A stretch of DNA of 64,000 nucleotides, from the NCBI GenBank assembly GCA_039720395.1, contig CM077833.1, positions 26,806,271 through 26,870,270 of the forward strand, read 5' to 3'. The notes below the pieces were generated by a model, which saw only the letters and a list, made by a program, of their open reading frames with translations, was not told the DNA's origin and searched no databases. Positions 11,396 through 23,785 of this stretch are shown here, piece by piece. Both the position numbers and the translations under genes were made by a program. Numbering within the stretch: position 1 is the first letter of the stretch; each line of letters starts with the position of its first letter. The DNA is from Liquidambar formosana (taxonomy: Eukaryota; Streptophyta; Magnoliopsida; Saxifragales; Altingiaceae).

Positions 11396-11941
11396 TAATG
11401 GTGGCATCACGTGCGAGTGCTATTTTGTGATCTCACAGGTCACATTAGTGTTTTTATATTTTGTTTCTTTTTCTGTCGCGCCAAGTTGTGTTCACAAAAT
11501 CAAACCTCTGTTCATAAGGGAGTTGCATCATACAAATAATCGGGGTTAAAGTGAAGCTACCCTGTACCCTTGGAGTTTGGACTTGCCTGTGCTAGCTACA
11601 GAGTCTAGTCTTTGGGCTTGCCTGTGCAGCTGTGGTATAGTCTGCTTAGCAATTTCGTGTCTGTGCTGTATTTGGTTAGGTTGAAAATGCTGGTGTTGTG
11701 TCAAGAAACGACTTTCTTTCTTGTGATAAAATTTCTTGAGTTTCTATGCATGGCATGAAAGTTTCGATACCGGGTGAAGGAGAATGACTCTGAGGGCCTT
11801 TTATTTTTAAATTGTATTTTTTTTCTACACATCCTCAAATTGGAAAAAGTGGGGTGACAGTAATTCTGGAGATGAATCACCTGACTTTGGGCACTCTATG
11901 CTCATGATGACAAAGAAGTTATAGTTCAAGGAGTAGGCGTA

Positions 11942-12046
11942 AATTTGGTAGCAGTGGCTTTGCAATGTGTTGAGGAAGATAAAGATGAAAGGCCCATCAT
12001 GAGCAGAGTAGTAGAGATGCTTCTACGCCATGAAGGTGACTATTAG
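11942..12046 (+). pseudogene. Orphan C-terminal fragment of a second lectin receptor kinase
   Basis: In frame this encodes ~34 residues matching the end of the upstream kinase (VALQCVEEDKDERP, VVEMLLRHEGDY, stop). Sequence after the stop stays similar to the 3' flank of the intact gene for about 100 bp. No further kinase coding sequence lies upstream, so most of a tandem paralogue has been deleted. Confidence 0.85.
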
Positions 12047-13270
12047 TGATGGTGGCACCACGAATGTTTTGTTTTTTGGTCTTACGCATTACCCACATTA
12101 CTGTGCTACATATTTTCTATATCTTTTTTGTCCCCAAGAAGTGTTCACAGAATCATATTAGTGAACCACTTTCCTTATGATTGTATAGCATGAATGAAAT
12201 TTACAATGAATTCAGTTAGCATCACAACAATTATAGTCATACAACATCCCATCACCTATCTATAAAAATTTATAGTGTCCAAGTTTAAAAAATAAAAAAT
12301 AAACCCGGAAATGATACTACATATGGAAACCTTACATATATTGGGAACTTACATACTCAGAATGAGAATAGTTTAGAATTAAGGCTTTGGAGTAATTTCA
12401 AAGCCATGGGCAGTGACTGGAAGTACATAGGGGCCTGACAACTCACTACAGCATAAGGTTTATCTTGGGAACCTATTTAGGGTGCCATTTGCTTCTTTTT
12501 CTTTTTCCGTTTTGTCTTGTTTTGTTGAGCCTCTTAAGAAATTTTATTTATTTATTTATTTTTAATATCAGACAAGGGTCATCTCAAACTAGTTGGTGCA
12601 GACTAATCCTGTAATGACTTGATTCTTTTAAAGCATATTTTAATTTTTTTTTCTACACATTGGATTCTTTATATAATCTAAACATATTCTACCTGCTCCC
12701 TATACTGCCTATGTCTACACACCCGAGGCACACCCCATACCTCTACCTTGACTTTGCATGCCCCATATCTTCTTTTAAGCACTATCTTTATCTTCTGTCT
12801 CCCTTCTTTATTTCTTATATCCGTGCGTGAAGATGACTAGAAGAGAGTGAGAACCAGAGAGTCACGCACAGAGAGCGAGAGAACTCTTAATAAATTTTCT
12901 TGCAAGTATTGGGAGCTCTCACAGAGAGGTAAGAGCTCAACACACTTATGTGATATTTTGTTTGTGCGTGTAAATATACATACTACGTAAAAGCCATAAA
13001 GACAATATTACCCCCTTTATGTATAAACCGTATACCCTTAATTAAATAGACTCCAATCATCTAAAACTACTATGTTCTCATCCTTTCCACTTTCCAATAC
13101 CAATACGTTCATTTTTATTTTTTTTATCATCCCTCCTTATTTTATCTCCTTTCAAAGAGAGTCTTATCACCATCCTTTGTACTGGCAACGGAGAAGACGG
13201 AGTGGTGTACGTGATGGAGGATCCTACCAGGGAATTGCTGTGGTTCGATCTTGAGTGCAAAGGGGTTAAA
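12047..13270. other. Intergenic, no gene seen
   Basis: Beyond the decayed kinase 3' flank (to about 12.19 kb) I see only AT-rich and pyrimidine-rich sequence with short chance frames. Confidence 0.5.
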
Positions 13271-13374
13271 TTTTGGGTTAGTGTTATGATCTGTTCTTCA
13301 TAGTGGTGTTGGGGGGCTGTGAGTTTGAAATCAAAACACCACTATGAAGAACAGATCATAACACTAACCCAAAA
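13271..13374. repeat. Perfect 40-bp inverted repeat (hairpin)
   Basis: The left arm 13271-13310 and right arm 13335-13374 are perfectly complementary over 40 bp, with a 24-base loop (13311-13334). The arm includes ATGATCTGTTCTTCATAGTG. An A-run follows the right arm. No terminal motif or target duplication identifies it as a known transposon; it could equally be a snap-back repair product. Confidence 0.9.
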
Positions 13375-14277
13375 AAAAAAAAAGAGAAGTGCCGGAAAAT
13401 AAGAGGTTTAAAATTGTAAACGAAGGTTTAAGAGAAGAAAGAAAGAGAGAATTAAGAGAAGTGCCGGAAAATAAGCTTTTTACTTTAAGGGGCAAACTCT
13501 TCCAATGCGCGCAGATGTTTTTTCTATGGCTAAATGTAAAATAAATAGATAACAAAAATCACAAAAAAATTAAAAGTAAAAATTGAAGCAAGTTGAGATA
13601 ATACTATATGAAGTATCCTTCCTATAGCATCCCGTGTGGATGGTTTGAAATTGTAAATGAAGAAGATCCAATGCTTTGTTGAGAGAAAAATTTCTCAAGA
13701 GAAGGCCATACTACTATACTTCCCAGGAGGTTTGAGGCCAACAACTTGGCCCCAACTCATATCAACAAAAAAGAGATGTGTTAAATAAATTGAAAGAGTT
13801 TTGCTCCATACACATAATGTCACATAAAATATTATACTTTGGTGCTATACATAGTACTATACATGACATTTCCCATTTAGGTATATTATCTTGAAAAGAA
13901 AAAACAATGAACAGAAGTCTTACATTAGTTAGATATAGGTGTGCGTATAGGTACTTAAGGCATCGTCTCCTGATTTTAAAAAATTCAACCGGCCTTATTA
14001 AGGTGCATGCTTGGATTCTACCTTAGTCTTGGCACTTTAATGTGTGTATTTAGATTGTATTATCTTAAAAAGGAAAAACAAATGATTTAGACATTCAATT
14101 CTGATTCAAAAAGGTTGTTTTAGAACTCATGATTCATGAATATATGCTAAACATTATCTAATTTTAATGAGAAAAAAAATATAAAATACTCTACCCATTT
14201 GAGACATTTACAAGACTGTCTAACACTTAATTTAAGTAATCGTGTCTCAATTTTTATTTTTTTTATAGTTTTCTCCT

Positions 14278-14281
<4 letters not shown>
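13375..14281. other. Intergenic with a short direct repeat
   Basis: AGAGAAGTGCCGGAAAATAA occurs twice (near 13384 and 13458), with GA-rich sequence between. No gene is supported. Confidence 0.5.

Positions 14282-14338
<57 letters not shown>
14282..14338. repeat. (AT)n microsatellite
   Basis: An uninterrupted AT run of about 57 bp. Confidence 0.95.
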
Positions 14339-14340
<2 letters not shown>

Positions 14341-14513
14341 ATACAAACTGACTTTCTCCTAAATTATATTGCTATAGATTTTCATCAATAATTAAATTGG
14401 CTAAATAAAACTATTTATGATTATAAAAAATCTCTACGTCTTTACATAAAATAAGGATACAACTAAATTAGTGCACATGCAATAACTAGTGTATATATAT
14501 ATATATATAAAAG

Positions 14514-14896
14514 AGAGGATTCCGTCGACATCTAAAATAAAACTTTTTACACTTACACCTATCAATATTTTTTTATAAAAATCATATTTTGTCAATTCAA
14601 CCGTCATATTACGTATTCCTATCATGCACATCACACATGTCAAATTTTAAATTAATCGGATATTGGGAAGTATTTGATCCATAAATTTACATTTCTTTTA
14701 ATAAATAAAACTTTAATTTTAAGCACCTTATGGATGACATGGCTCTTAATCTCCGATTAGCTTAAAATTTTGCATGCATGACGTGCATGACAAGAATATA
14801 TAATCCAACTATTGGATTAATGAAATATGATTTCTGTAGAAAGATATTGATGGGTGTAAGTGTAAAAAGTTTTAATAGGTGTCAACGGAACCTCCC
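14514..14896. mobile_element. ~383-bp foldback MITE inserted in an AT repeat
   Basis: The left arm (GAGGATTCCGTCGACATCT, then CTTTTTACACTTACACC) is complementary to the right arm (GGTGTAAGTGTAAAAAG, then CAACGGAACCTC). The arms stay complementary inward through the ATATTG/CAATAT and TTAAATTAATCGG-type blocks, so most of the element can fold. Both flanks are (AT)n, which hides the target duplication. Confidence 0.75.
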
Positions 14897-14939
14897 ATAT
14901 ATATATATATATATATAATACTTCAATTTTCAGATTAAT

Positions 14940-17390
14940 ACCTTGCTATTTTTGTTCATAGCTGATTATATAAACACAACACATACTTGGGTATACGCGC
15001 ACACACCCGATACGACCGAATATGTAGGATGTATTTTATATGTATTTTCTTAGTTTGGGTTAGTGTGGATGAACTCACACCATGTCCTGAGAACAAAGGA
15101 CTGATTATAACATCATATTTGAAGATTTGTGGCCATAACTCAAAAGTTTTATAAAAATGACAGATTTTCGGGTCATGGAACCCGTGACTTTGAGCCCAAA
15201 AACCCATATGTTTTTATTAACCTTAACATGAGATATTTATATAAACTGTAGAAGGATTGATAAGCTTTAATTTGGATTTTGAATCACTGAGAACGGTTGA
15301 GAAATGAGTGAGATAAGTTAAAGAGAAGTTGGCCAAAAATTCACAAAAACCAAATGGTTTTCTGATGCAACCCGTACCAAGGTTAGGGGTGACATATTTT
15401 TGATCCAATGTGGGTGAGCTCACCCACACCTACTATGTTTTCATGTATTTGAAAACCTTAGATGATTCCAAATTTGATGAGTGGATTCGTCTTGATAAGC
15501 CCTACCGTGTGGACCCTTGGTTGACCACTTTGACTACAATTTGACTAACTTTGACTTTTAACTTATTTTTCTATTTTTCATAAATTCTGAAAATACAAAA
15601 TAAATTTCAAAAATTATAGAAAATTTCCAAAAAAAAAAAAGGGAAAATGGTTTTAAAAATTATCTTGACTCTTCTAGGCCAAAGTTGACCAATTGGACTT
15701 CATTTTTAACCACATTTGATTCTTTGACCAATTTTCTATTTTCCAAAAAATAATATAAAATTTCAGAAAATTATAGAAATTTACGAAAATTATAAAAAGT
15801 GTTTTAAAAATTATATTGACACTATGGGACTCTAGTTCAATCTTAGAGAAACCTAAAATAATTAATTTGACCATTAAATTATTATTTATTTTGATTTGGA
15901 AATCTCCTAAGTATGTGCGTCTGCAATATAATCAAATTCAGTTGGTCCTTGGGAGGACCCTAGGGAGCATTAGCATACATTGGCATTTTGGGCATTGTCA
16001 CACGAGGTTAGAGTTAGTCTTGCACATGAATTGAGGTATGGATTGTGATTTCTCTCCTTTTGGTATAACATGTTTTATTTAACATGCTTTTCTAAATTAA
16101 TGGTGATCTTAGATTTAAATTGAAAATATGATACATGGTATATAACATGATGTGTGGTGATATTTATTGTGAACTTTGAGGCATATTGATTATCAGGAAA
16201 TGTTTATATTATAAAAATCACTTAGAGCATGTTTTTGAGAAATATTGATTAAAACCATGCCTCACATGAGTATGAAATGTTTTTGGATTTATGTGAATAT
16301 TTGGTTCATGATATTATTTTGTGGAGGTTATGAGTCTCGGATTGTATCATGCGGGTTAGGGCCTACGGTCTTTGGTTAATAATACTCCCAAAAGTGAGCA
16401 AGTATGAGTCATGGGCCCTTGGGTGAAAGCCCCAGAACCCTTGAGGAAGAGCTTGTGGTATAGCTGGTTTCATGTTTGGTTGGCGCCAAGGGTTGGTTAG
16501 CCTAAGAGTCAGCGACAGGTGAAATAGTTCTTGACCTCCATGTTTTGGGTGAGAACGGATTTTATGAACCATGATTTGAGAACGATATTTGATGCAAAAC
16601 CTACACAATTTATAAAAAAAACCTGCTTAATTCTCTATAATTTATATAACTGTCTTTATAATATCCCATGTATTAATGTTATATTATTAGTTAAGATATC
16701 ACACATATTCCAATTGGGCTTCGTAGCTCATTCTTGTACTTCACGCAGATTCACATATTGAAATTGAGGGTTTGCCACAGGCAAACGCCTAACTATTTGA
16801 CTAGAGTTTGGAACTTAAGGTTGCATGCATGTTGGTATTGTTAGATGCACAAGCATGGCACTTAGTTCATGGACATGTTTTGAGTATTACTATTATTTAG
16901 ATATTTTGGACACTTATATTACCTATACGCCAGGGATGTTGGCATTATTATTTTGGATATCGGGTATGATGCGTGAGCATGACATATCATATGGTTTTAT
17001 TTAGATGTTATTGATGAGTAGGTACAATCTCTATTTTCAAAGTTATTTGAAAAAAAAAAAAAAAAAATTACACGTGGCTTTTGAGTAAGTCTCCTACTAA
17101 AATTTTACTTTAATTTGTCCATGTGTATAACTTTTTAAACGCTAACTTTTCAACGCCTTAACCCTCCGGGTCAAGGTGTTATAAGTCCTTCATAATATAC
17201 AAACAACCCGCAAACTTATGCATCCAAAAGTGAAAGCGTAGATACTCAAACTCAGGATCTTTAATTCTTGCGTCGAGATCCTTTACCATATACGCTACTC
17301 TCACGGGTTCTCTAAGAAAATTAAAAAGGAGTGAATTATTGTAAATTTAATGCTAGTGGGATCACACAATTCAAAAGGCTAAGAGATGTG
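14940..17390. other. Repeat-derived intergenic sequence, no gene
   Basis: No frame looks like a protein. AT-rich motifs such as ATAAATTTCAAAAATTATAG and TTTGACC-type repeats recur. The stretch 16.3-16.8 kb has the look of a degenerate LTR of a plant retrotransposon, but I see no matching second LTR or polymerase sequence. Confidence 0.35.
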
Positions 17391-17605
17391 TGGTTTTAAA
17401 CTCTAATCTAGGTCAATGTGTTGTTTTAAACTCTAATCTAGGTAAATTTCTAGTCATTTAGAGTAGGAATCTTAGATTGTTATAAAGACATGTCATCCTA
17501 CCCTTAAGTCTCATAAATTTTTAGCATATTCACTAGCCCATTTAATATAATCATATAATTACTAATAAGATGATTTAATATAATCATATAATTACTAATA
17601 AGATG
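17391..17605. repeat. Short tandem duplications at the edge of segmental copy 2
   Basis: A ~29-bp unit with TTTTAAACTCTAATCTAGGT occurs twice near 17391-17447, and a 33-bp unit occurs twice exactly at 17540-17572 and 17573-17605. Copy 1 has the second unit only once (near 400-430), so that duplication is specific to copy 2. Confidence 0.85.
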
Positions 17606-19919
17606 GATGGTTCTGATCCTACGTTTTGAGGCTAACATGAAATAATTCACATAACATTAATTGTTAAGAGTTGTAAATAAGAAGCATCAGTTTAATTAAA
17701 TCGTTTTTCCTTATGACCATCTTTAGAGATTTATCTGAAAATGACAATGTGTGTGAGACGGCTTTAAGAGGCTTGGATACCATTTTATCACACACCACCT
17801 AAAAAGTACGGACACGTGGTACGATTACGATACGACAACAGTTACGACACGACACGTTGACACAGCAAATCCTTAAAATTTAGGATACGACACGGCGAGG
17901 ACACATCATGATCCTACATCATAAGAAGTCTGATGTTAGTCCACCCCCCAGTGGCAACATGGACCCAACGTGCCTCAATGGCAATTCCGCTGATAGTTCT
18001 CTAAGACTAGGGGTTTCATCTCCAATTAACACATCTTATTCCAATTTCTGTCTCACATGTATTGGAAAATTAATGGATTATTTAAATCTTGGATGGTTTA
18101 TAAGGGAATTAGCCTTTTTTGCGGGATTTCAAACGCTCGACTTATATTTTTTGGGGTGCTTGTCAAGTTTTTATTTTTTATTTTGTTTTATTTTTTTTTT
18201 AGTCAATTGTCTTTGTCAATTCAATGTTAACTTATTAAAGTCGGACTGGTCAATCATAGACATGCTCAAGTGATCAAGTTCCAATCAACCAGTTCAACCA
18301 CCGATGGGCCTAGACCACTTAGTCCAACTTACAAACGTACAGTCATAAAATAAAATTAAAAATTAAGAAAAAAATTTACTTCTAAATAACTTAATATTAA
18401 GAAGAAGCTTCCTGGCTCTATGTTAGGAAAGGGTTTTGTTTCATTTCTACTAATTTCAACCGTTCTTCTTATTATATACTCCGTATTATGTTAATTTCAA
18501 TTTCAATTTTATAGTGTAATTTGAATCGATTAATTGAACGATTCACCGATTCATTTGTCCAACTAACTGAGCGAGAAAAGAGTTAATAAAATTGGTCAAA
18601 AGCTTGAATTCTCCACCGTTCCGTTTTGTATTGTCAACATCGGTGAATAAAAACAGGACGCTCAATTTTTTTATCTCATTTCTCTAATTAAGATAAGAAC
18701 ACGTACCATGCAGATCCCACAAATTCAAGGGTTACCTTCGACCGGCGACTTAGCTTTTGTCCACTGTCATATTTTCTTTTCTTCCTTTTTTTTTTTTCCT
18801 CATTTGTAGATACTTTACTCCACAGTCCACTCTTTAGGGCGCATAAAATATTTCTATATAGTTGTTTTGAATAAGGAATTTTTAAGACCATAAAAAAAAT
18901 TGCCGTTCTAACTTCTATCAAACCAGTTATAAATCATTAAAATTAAGCTATTTTTTTAACCGAACAAGCAAACCTACAACTTATTAGAGGTTCCAAACCT
19001 TTTTAATGGCCCAAAACTTAGTGGCATATCCCTACCCAAATAAGGACAAGGTTTATAGGGTTTAAAAATGTTTTGGTTTCAATTCTGCATCCATGCATGT
19101 GTGGAGGCATGAATTCTTCTATCCAAAAAAAAAGGGGTAAGACAAGGTGCATATAAGGGGCATAATGTGAGTGGAAGCCTAAGTAGAAAGGTAGGCCTAA
19201 TTAATCTTTTGATCCATGTTTAGTCAGCTTTTTAAACATCTATTCGAAATTTCAACCAATACACTCCTAAAATGATGCCTGAGGTCGCTGGATGGGGTAT
19301 GGCCACGGCGGCTGAATCTATGAATTTCTCTCAACGCTGCTCCTTTAAATAAATATATATATATATATATAATCCAAAGCTGTTTTGCTAGTGCTTTCTT
19401 TGAAAAATTGAACCTCAAAATTTTGTTCTACGTATGTATCACCACTGGACAGAGGGAAGACAAACAGAAACAAACAAGCAACAAAAAAGTCTCGTTTTCT
19501 CGCATGTAGCTTTCAGGTGCCATTTATGTCAAGCAATCCACCGGGCAAAAATTGACAACAATTTTAAAATTTCACGTGCTCATCCATAGAAGAAGACTTA
19601 GAAAAAATATCGTACCTCCGAGTCAAGTGGATTTGTTAGGAACGAAAGGATAGGAAACTAAATTAATAATAGAAGGTCGCCTTGCCTGCAACGGCTGCAA
19701 GTTACGTTCCTCGTATGCCGTTGGACTGAGTAATTAATTTGGGTCCCATTATTTAATACGAAAGAGACAAGTGCTTTTAAACCAACGTGTAGCTCATAAA
19801 CTCAAAAGGAAGTACCTCAACAGAAAAACAAAAAATACAAAAATTTTATTTTTTTTAAATTAAAAAAAAAAAAACAAAAAAATGAAATTTGGTGGCCAGC
19901 TGTGCTGATGTAGGCTATA

Positions 19920-21666
19920 CTAGCTTTAGAACCCGTGCGATGCACGGATTAATTTATTAAAAATAATATTATTAGTAAATTAAAATTTTAATAGAACAAT
20001 TATTCTCTAAAATAGTAAAATATATGTGTTAATATAATATATCAATTAAATCGAAAACATATAGACAAAAATAAATAAAATAGTTTAATCAAAATAATCT
20101 TTGGTGTGATGTTAGCATAATGTATTACACAAAATTTAATTATACTCCCGAAAAAGATAAATTATTTTGAAAAACAATTAATTTAATGGTAGAAACTTGT
20201 AAAAAATGAAGGAACTGATACGTTATGATATTTGGTGGAAAAATATTAAAATTTTCTAGAGCCTAACCCATCCCACAATCATGGTTTTAACATGTTGGAT
20301 ATACCAAAGCAAGTATAGCCGTTAAAGGTGTCTCGAAATCCAACGGTGGAGATTGTAAAATGCATGACAATGATGAATCTTGGTCTATCGTGAGGTTTTG
20401 AGTGGGTTTTACAAAGAGTGAAAAACCATGGAGAAAAATATCAAAAATATGTTTGAGATTAGAATATAAAAAAATGAGAGAAAGTATAGATTGAGAAAGA
20501 GAATAGGAGAAAAAGCCAGAAGAAGAAGAAAATAAGAGAAAGTATAAATATTTTCAACTTTATGTAATTAACCATATGGAAGAATTTTGATTAATATATA
20601 TATATATATTTTTATTCATGTCGAAAGCAAATCAGGAGAATTTGAAGATTCTGGCGAATTGTATTTTCTTTTTTAATCCTCCTTTCCTCTGTTTATCTCT
20701 CTTTTTAATTATGACTATTTGTAGTTTTATACGTTTAATTTTTAGGAGGGGAAATGAATAGGCATAAAGAAAACAGAAAAATATAGTACAGTCTATTAAG
20801 TTTGGGTTGAACATTGTATAGTGTGGGTTTTCTAATCCTCCCACACAAAAACAAAGAGATATGCAATGAACACCAAACGTCAACTTACCTCCATCGTGTG
20901 AGAAAAAGCAAGTAATACCAAAAAAAAAAAAAAAAAGAAGAAGAAAAAAGTAAGGAATTTATCTTTTGGTGATCACTTCCCAACTTGATATCAAACAAAA
21001 AAAGTTAGTAATACTTTTGAATTACTTATCAAGTCAATTTGTAGGAAGTTAATAGACAAAATCTTTTGTTTGGTATTAAGTTAGAAAGTGATTACAAAAG
21101 TAGTTTGTAGTTTTCCTAGCAATCATTAAAAGTAACCTTTTAAAAAAAATTACATTTTAGTGATCGCTTCCTAACTTAATACGAAACAATGGAGGTTAGT
21201 TGTCATTTTGCGCACATTGGTAGTCAATTTGTAATAAGTTGACAAATAATATCATTTTCTTGGAATTAGGCTAGAAAGCGTTACTAAAAGGTAATTTTAC
21301 CAAAAATGCAATCTCCCGCTGCCGCTGCCAACTGTTTTAGCATGTGAGAGGGAGGGGAAAAAAAAAAACCTATGTTGACACGTGGCAATTAAAAAATTAC
21401 ATTTTAGTGACTTCTTCCAAACTTAATACGGAAACAATGAAAGTTAGTTGTCATTTTGGCAAATATTGGTAGTCAATTTGTTGTAAGTTGACAGATATAT
21501 CCTTTTCTTGGAATTAGGTTGGAAAAGTGTTACTGAAAGGTAATTTTACCAAAAAATTTCTCCCACTGCTACTGTTTCAGCATGTGAAAGGAAAAAAAAA
21601 AATTTTAAAAATCTATGCTGACACGTGGCACAAAGAGAGTCACTTTCCTCCGTTTTAGTATATATA
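19920..21666 (-). mobile_element. Non-autonomous Helitron, left member of a head-to-tail pair
   Basis: On the minus strand the 3' end shows the Helitron hallmarks: a GC hairpin (CCGTGCATCGCACGG) a few bases before terminal CTAG (plus strand 19920-19923). The preceding plus-strand base is A. The other edge, CCTCCGTTTTAGTATATATA, abuts the CTAG end of the second copy at 21667. No Rep/helicase sequence is present. The body shares long blocks with the second copy (CACAATCATGGTTTTAACAT, TTAAGTTTGGGTTGAACATT) and carries foldback modules. Confidence 0.85.
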
Positions 21667-22970
21667 CTAGCTTCGAATCCCGTGCGATGCACAGATTAAT
21701 TTATAAAAAATATATATATATATTATAAGCAAATTAGAATTTTAACAAAATACTTATTCTCTAAAATAGTAAAATGTATTTATTAATATAATATATCAAT
21801 TAAATTTAAAAGATATAGACAAAAATAATCTTTGATGTTCAATCAAAATTATTTTTGGTGTGATGTTAGTGTAATGTATCATACAAAATTTAATTATACT
21901 CTCGAAAAAGATAAATTATTTTGAAAAACAATTAATTTAATGGTAGAAACTTGTAAAAAATAAAAGAACTGACACGTTATGATATTTGGTAGGAAAATAT
22001 TAAAATTCTCTAGAGCTTAACCCATTTCACAATCATGGTTTTAACATGTTGGTATATATCAAAGCAAGTATACCCGTTGAAAGTATCTCGAAATTCGACA
22101 GTGTAGATTTTAGAATGCATAACAACGATGAATCTTAACATTCCATAGGGTTTTGAGTGGGTTTCATAAAGAGTGAAAAACCATGGAGAAAAATATTAAA
22201 AATTTGTTTGAGATTATAGCATAAAAATTTGTTTTCTTTATATCTATTCATTTCCCCCCCTTTTTTTTTTTTAGTGTTAGAAGCAAATTGGGAGAATTTG
22301 AAGATTTTGGCGGATCACATTTTCTTTTTTACTCCTCATTTCCTTTATTTGTCTCTCTTTTTAATTATGATTATTTATAATTTTATATCTTCAATTTTAG
22401 AAGGGGAAATGAATAGGTATAAAGAAAACAAAAAAAATATAGTACAGTCTATTAAGTTTGGGTTGAACATTGTATAGTATGGGTTTTTTAATCTCCACAC
22501 ATAAAAACAAAGAGATATGCAGTGAATATTAAGCGTCAACTTATGTCTACCGTATGAAAAAGAGTAAGTAATACCAAAAAAAAAAAAAAAGGAAAAAAAA
22601 AAAGGTGGGAAATTTATCTTTTGGGGAATTTATCTTTTGGTGACCATTTCCCAGCTTAATACCAGAGAAAGAAAGTTAATAGTCCTTTTGAAGCACCTAT
22701 CAAGTCAATTTGTGGTAAGTTGACAAACAATATCCTTTGTTTGGTATTAAGTTGGAAAGTGATGACTAAAAGTAATTTTCTCAAAAGTCACTAAAAGTAA
22801 CTTTTGACAAAATTACATTTTAGTGACTACTTCCAAAATTAATATGAAACAACGGATATTGGTTGTCGTTTTAGCACACATTTGTAGTCAATTTTTAGCA
22901 AGTTGATAGAAAATATCCTTTTTTGGTATTAGATTAGAAAACGGTTACTAAAAAGTAATTTTACCCAAAA
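20945..22970. repeat. Cluster of ~150-bp foldback modules inside the Helitrons
   Basis: Five imperfect palindromes occur at about 20955-21112, 21146-21297, 21391-21550, 22618-22795 and 22810-22968. Each opens with a TTTTRGTGAYCRCTTCC-like arm and closes with its complement (GGTATTAAGTTRGAAAG-like). Between the arms lies a TAGTCAATTTGT..AAGTTGACA core. A related module lies inside the element at 35710-36021. Confidence 0.7.
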
Positions 22971-22997
22971 AGGCAACTCTGCTTCTGTTTCAGCCTG

Positions 22998-23042
<45 letters not shown>

Positions 23043-23274
23043 GACGAAGAAGAAGAAGAAGAAGAAGAAGAAGGAGGAAGAAAGGGGAAGAAAGAAGTGA
23101 CGCGTGGCAAGCTACAGGAACCCATCTTCCGTGCTCTCTTATTCCACTGCTGAACATGTGATTTAACCCAAAAAAAATAAAGAAAAGAATGAAAGAAAGA
23201 AAGGGGCAGAAAGAAATGACGCGTGGCAAAAGCTACAGGAATCTCATCCTCCGTTTTAGTATATATATAATAGA
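21667..23274 (-). mobile_element. Non-autonomous Helitron, right member of the pair
   Basis: The minus-strand 5' end is TCTATTATATATATACTAAA at 23274, the standard TC start; its 3' CTAG is at 21667-21670 with the same subterminal hairpin. The next host base is T (23275). Joining host bases 19919 and 23275 recreates the uninterrupted sequence in segmental copy 1 near 2390-2395 (CTATA|TGTCAT), so the pair occupies a single A|T Helitron target. No coding capacity was seen. Confidence 0.88.
23041..23075. repeat. (GAA)n microsatellite after a long A-run
   Basis: A GAA trinucleotide run directly follows a >40-bp A homopolymer (from 22998), within the right Helitron. Chance frames across it encode only homopolymers. 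Confidence 0.85.
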
Positions 23275-23785
23275 TGTCATAATTTTTTTTTTTTTTTTTT
23301 GATAAATTTCTTTATCTTGGAAAAAAAAAAAAAGTGTGATCGGGCTTGGATTTGGTTGGGGTGGGCCTGGCTTAGGTTGGGTAATCCAACCCTTGAATCT
23401 AAAAATCAGGTTAAGAAACATAACCCAATGTATGAAAAAATTGGTTCAAGCCCAAACATGACGGAGTAATTTTTTTGTCTGATTAAGCCCACACATTACT
23501 CGAATTGGGTAGGACTCAATCCGCCCAAGTTGTAGTTCTACTAAAAGAATAGTGTATCCAAATTACGTTCTCAAAACCAATCCACACAAAAAAATTCAAA
23601 GCCATTTCCCCCATTTTGGAAAGCTCTTGTCATTATTTTTAACAAAGCATCCACTTATATTCTGCTACCATTTACAGGATAATTAGGAAATTGAAATGCC
23701 ATGCTGCTGTCCCTGATTGATGCCAGTGTTTTCATCCTATTTTTCTTAGATTATACTCATTCTTGGGAAAAACAAAGGATCTTAC

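Noticed and set aside
16300..16800. LTR of a Ty3-type retrotransposon
   Set aside because: The composition is suggestive, but I found no partner LTR, primer-binding site or polymerase sequence, so it was not annotated as an element.
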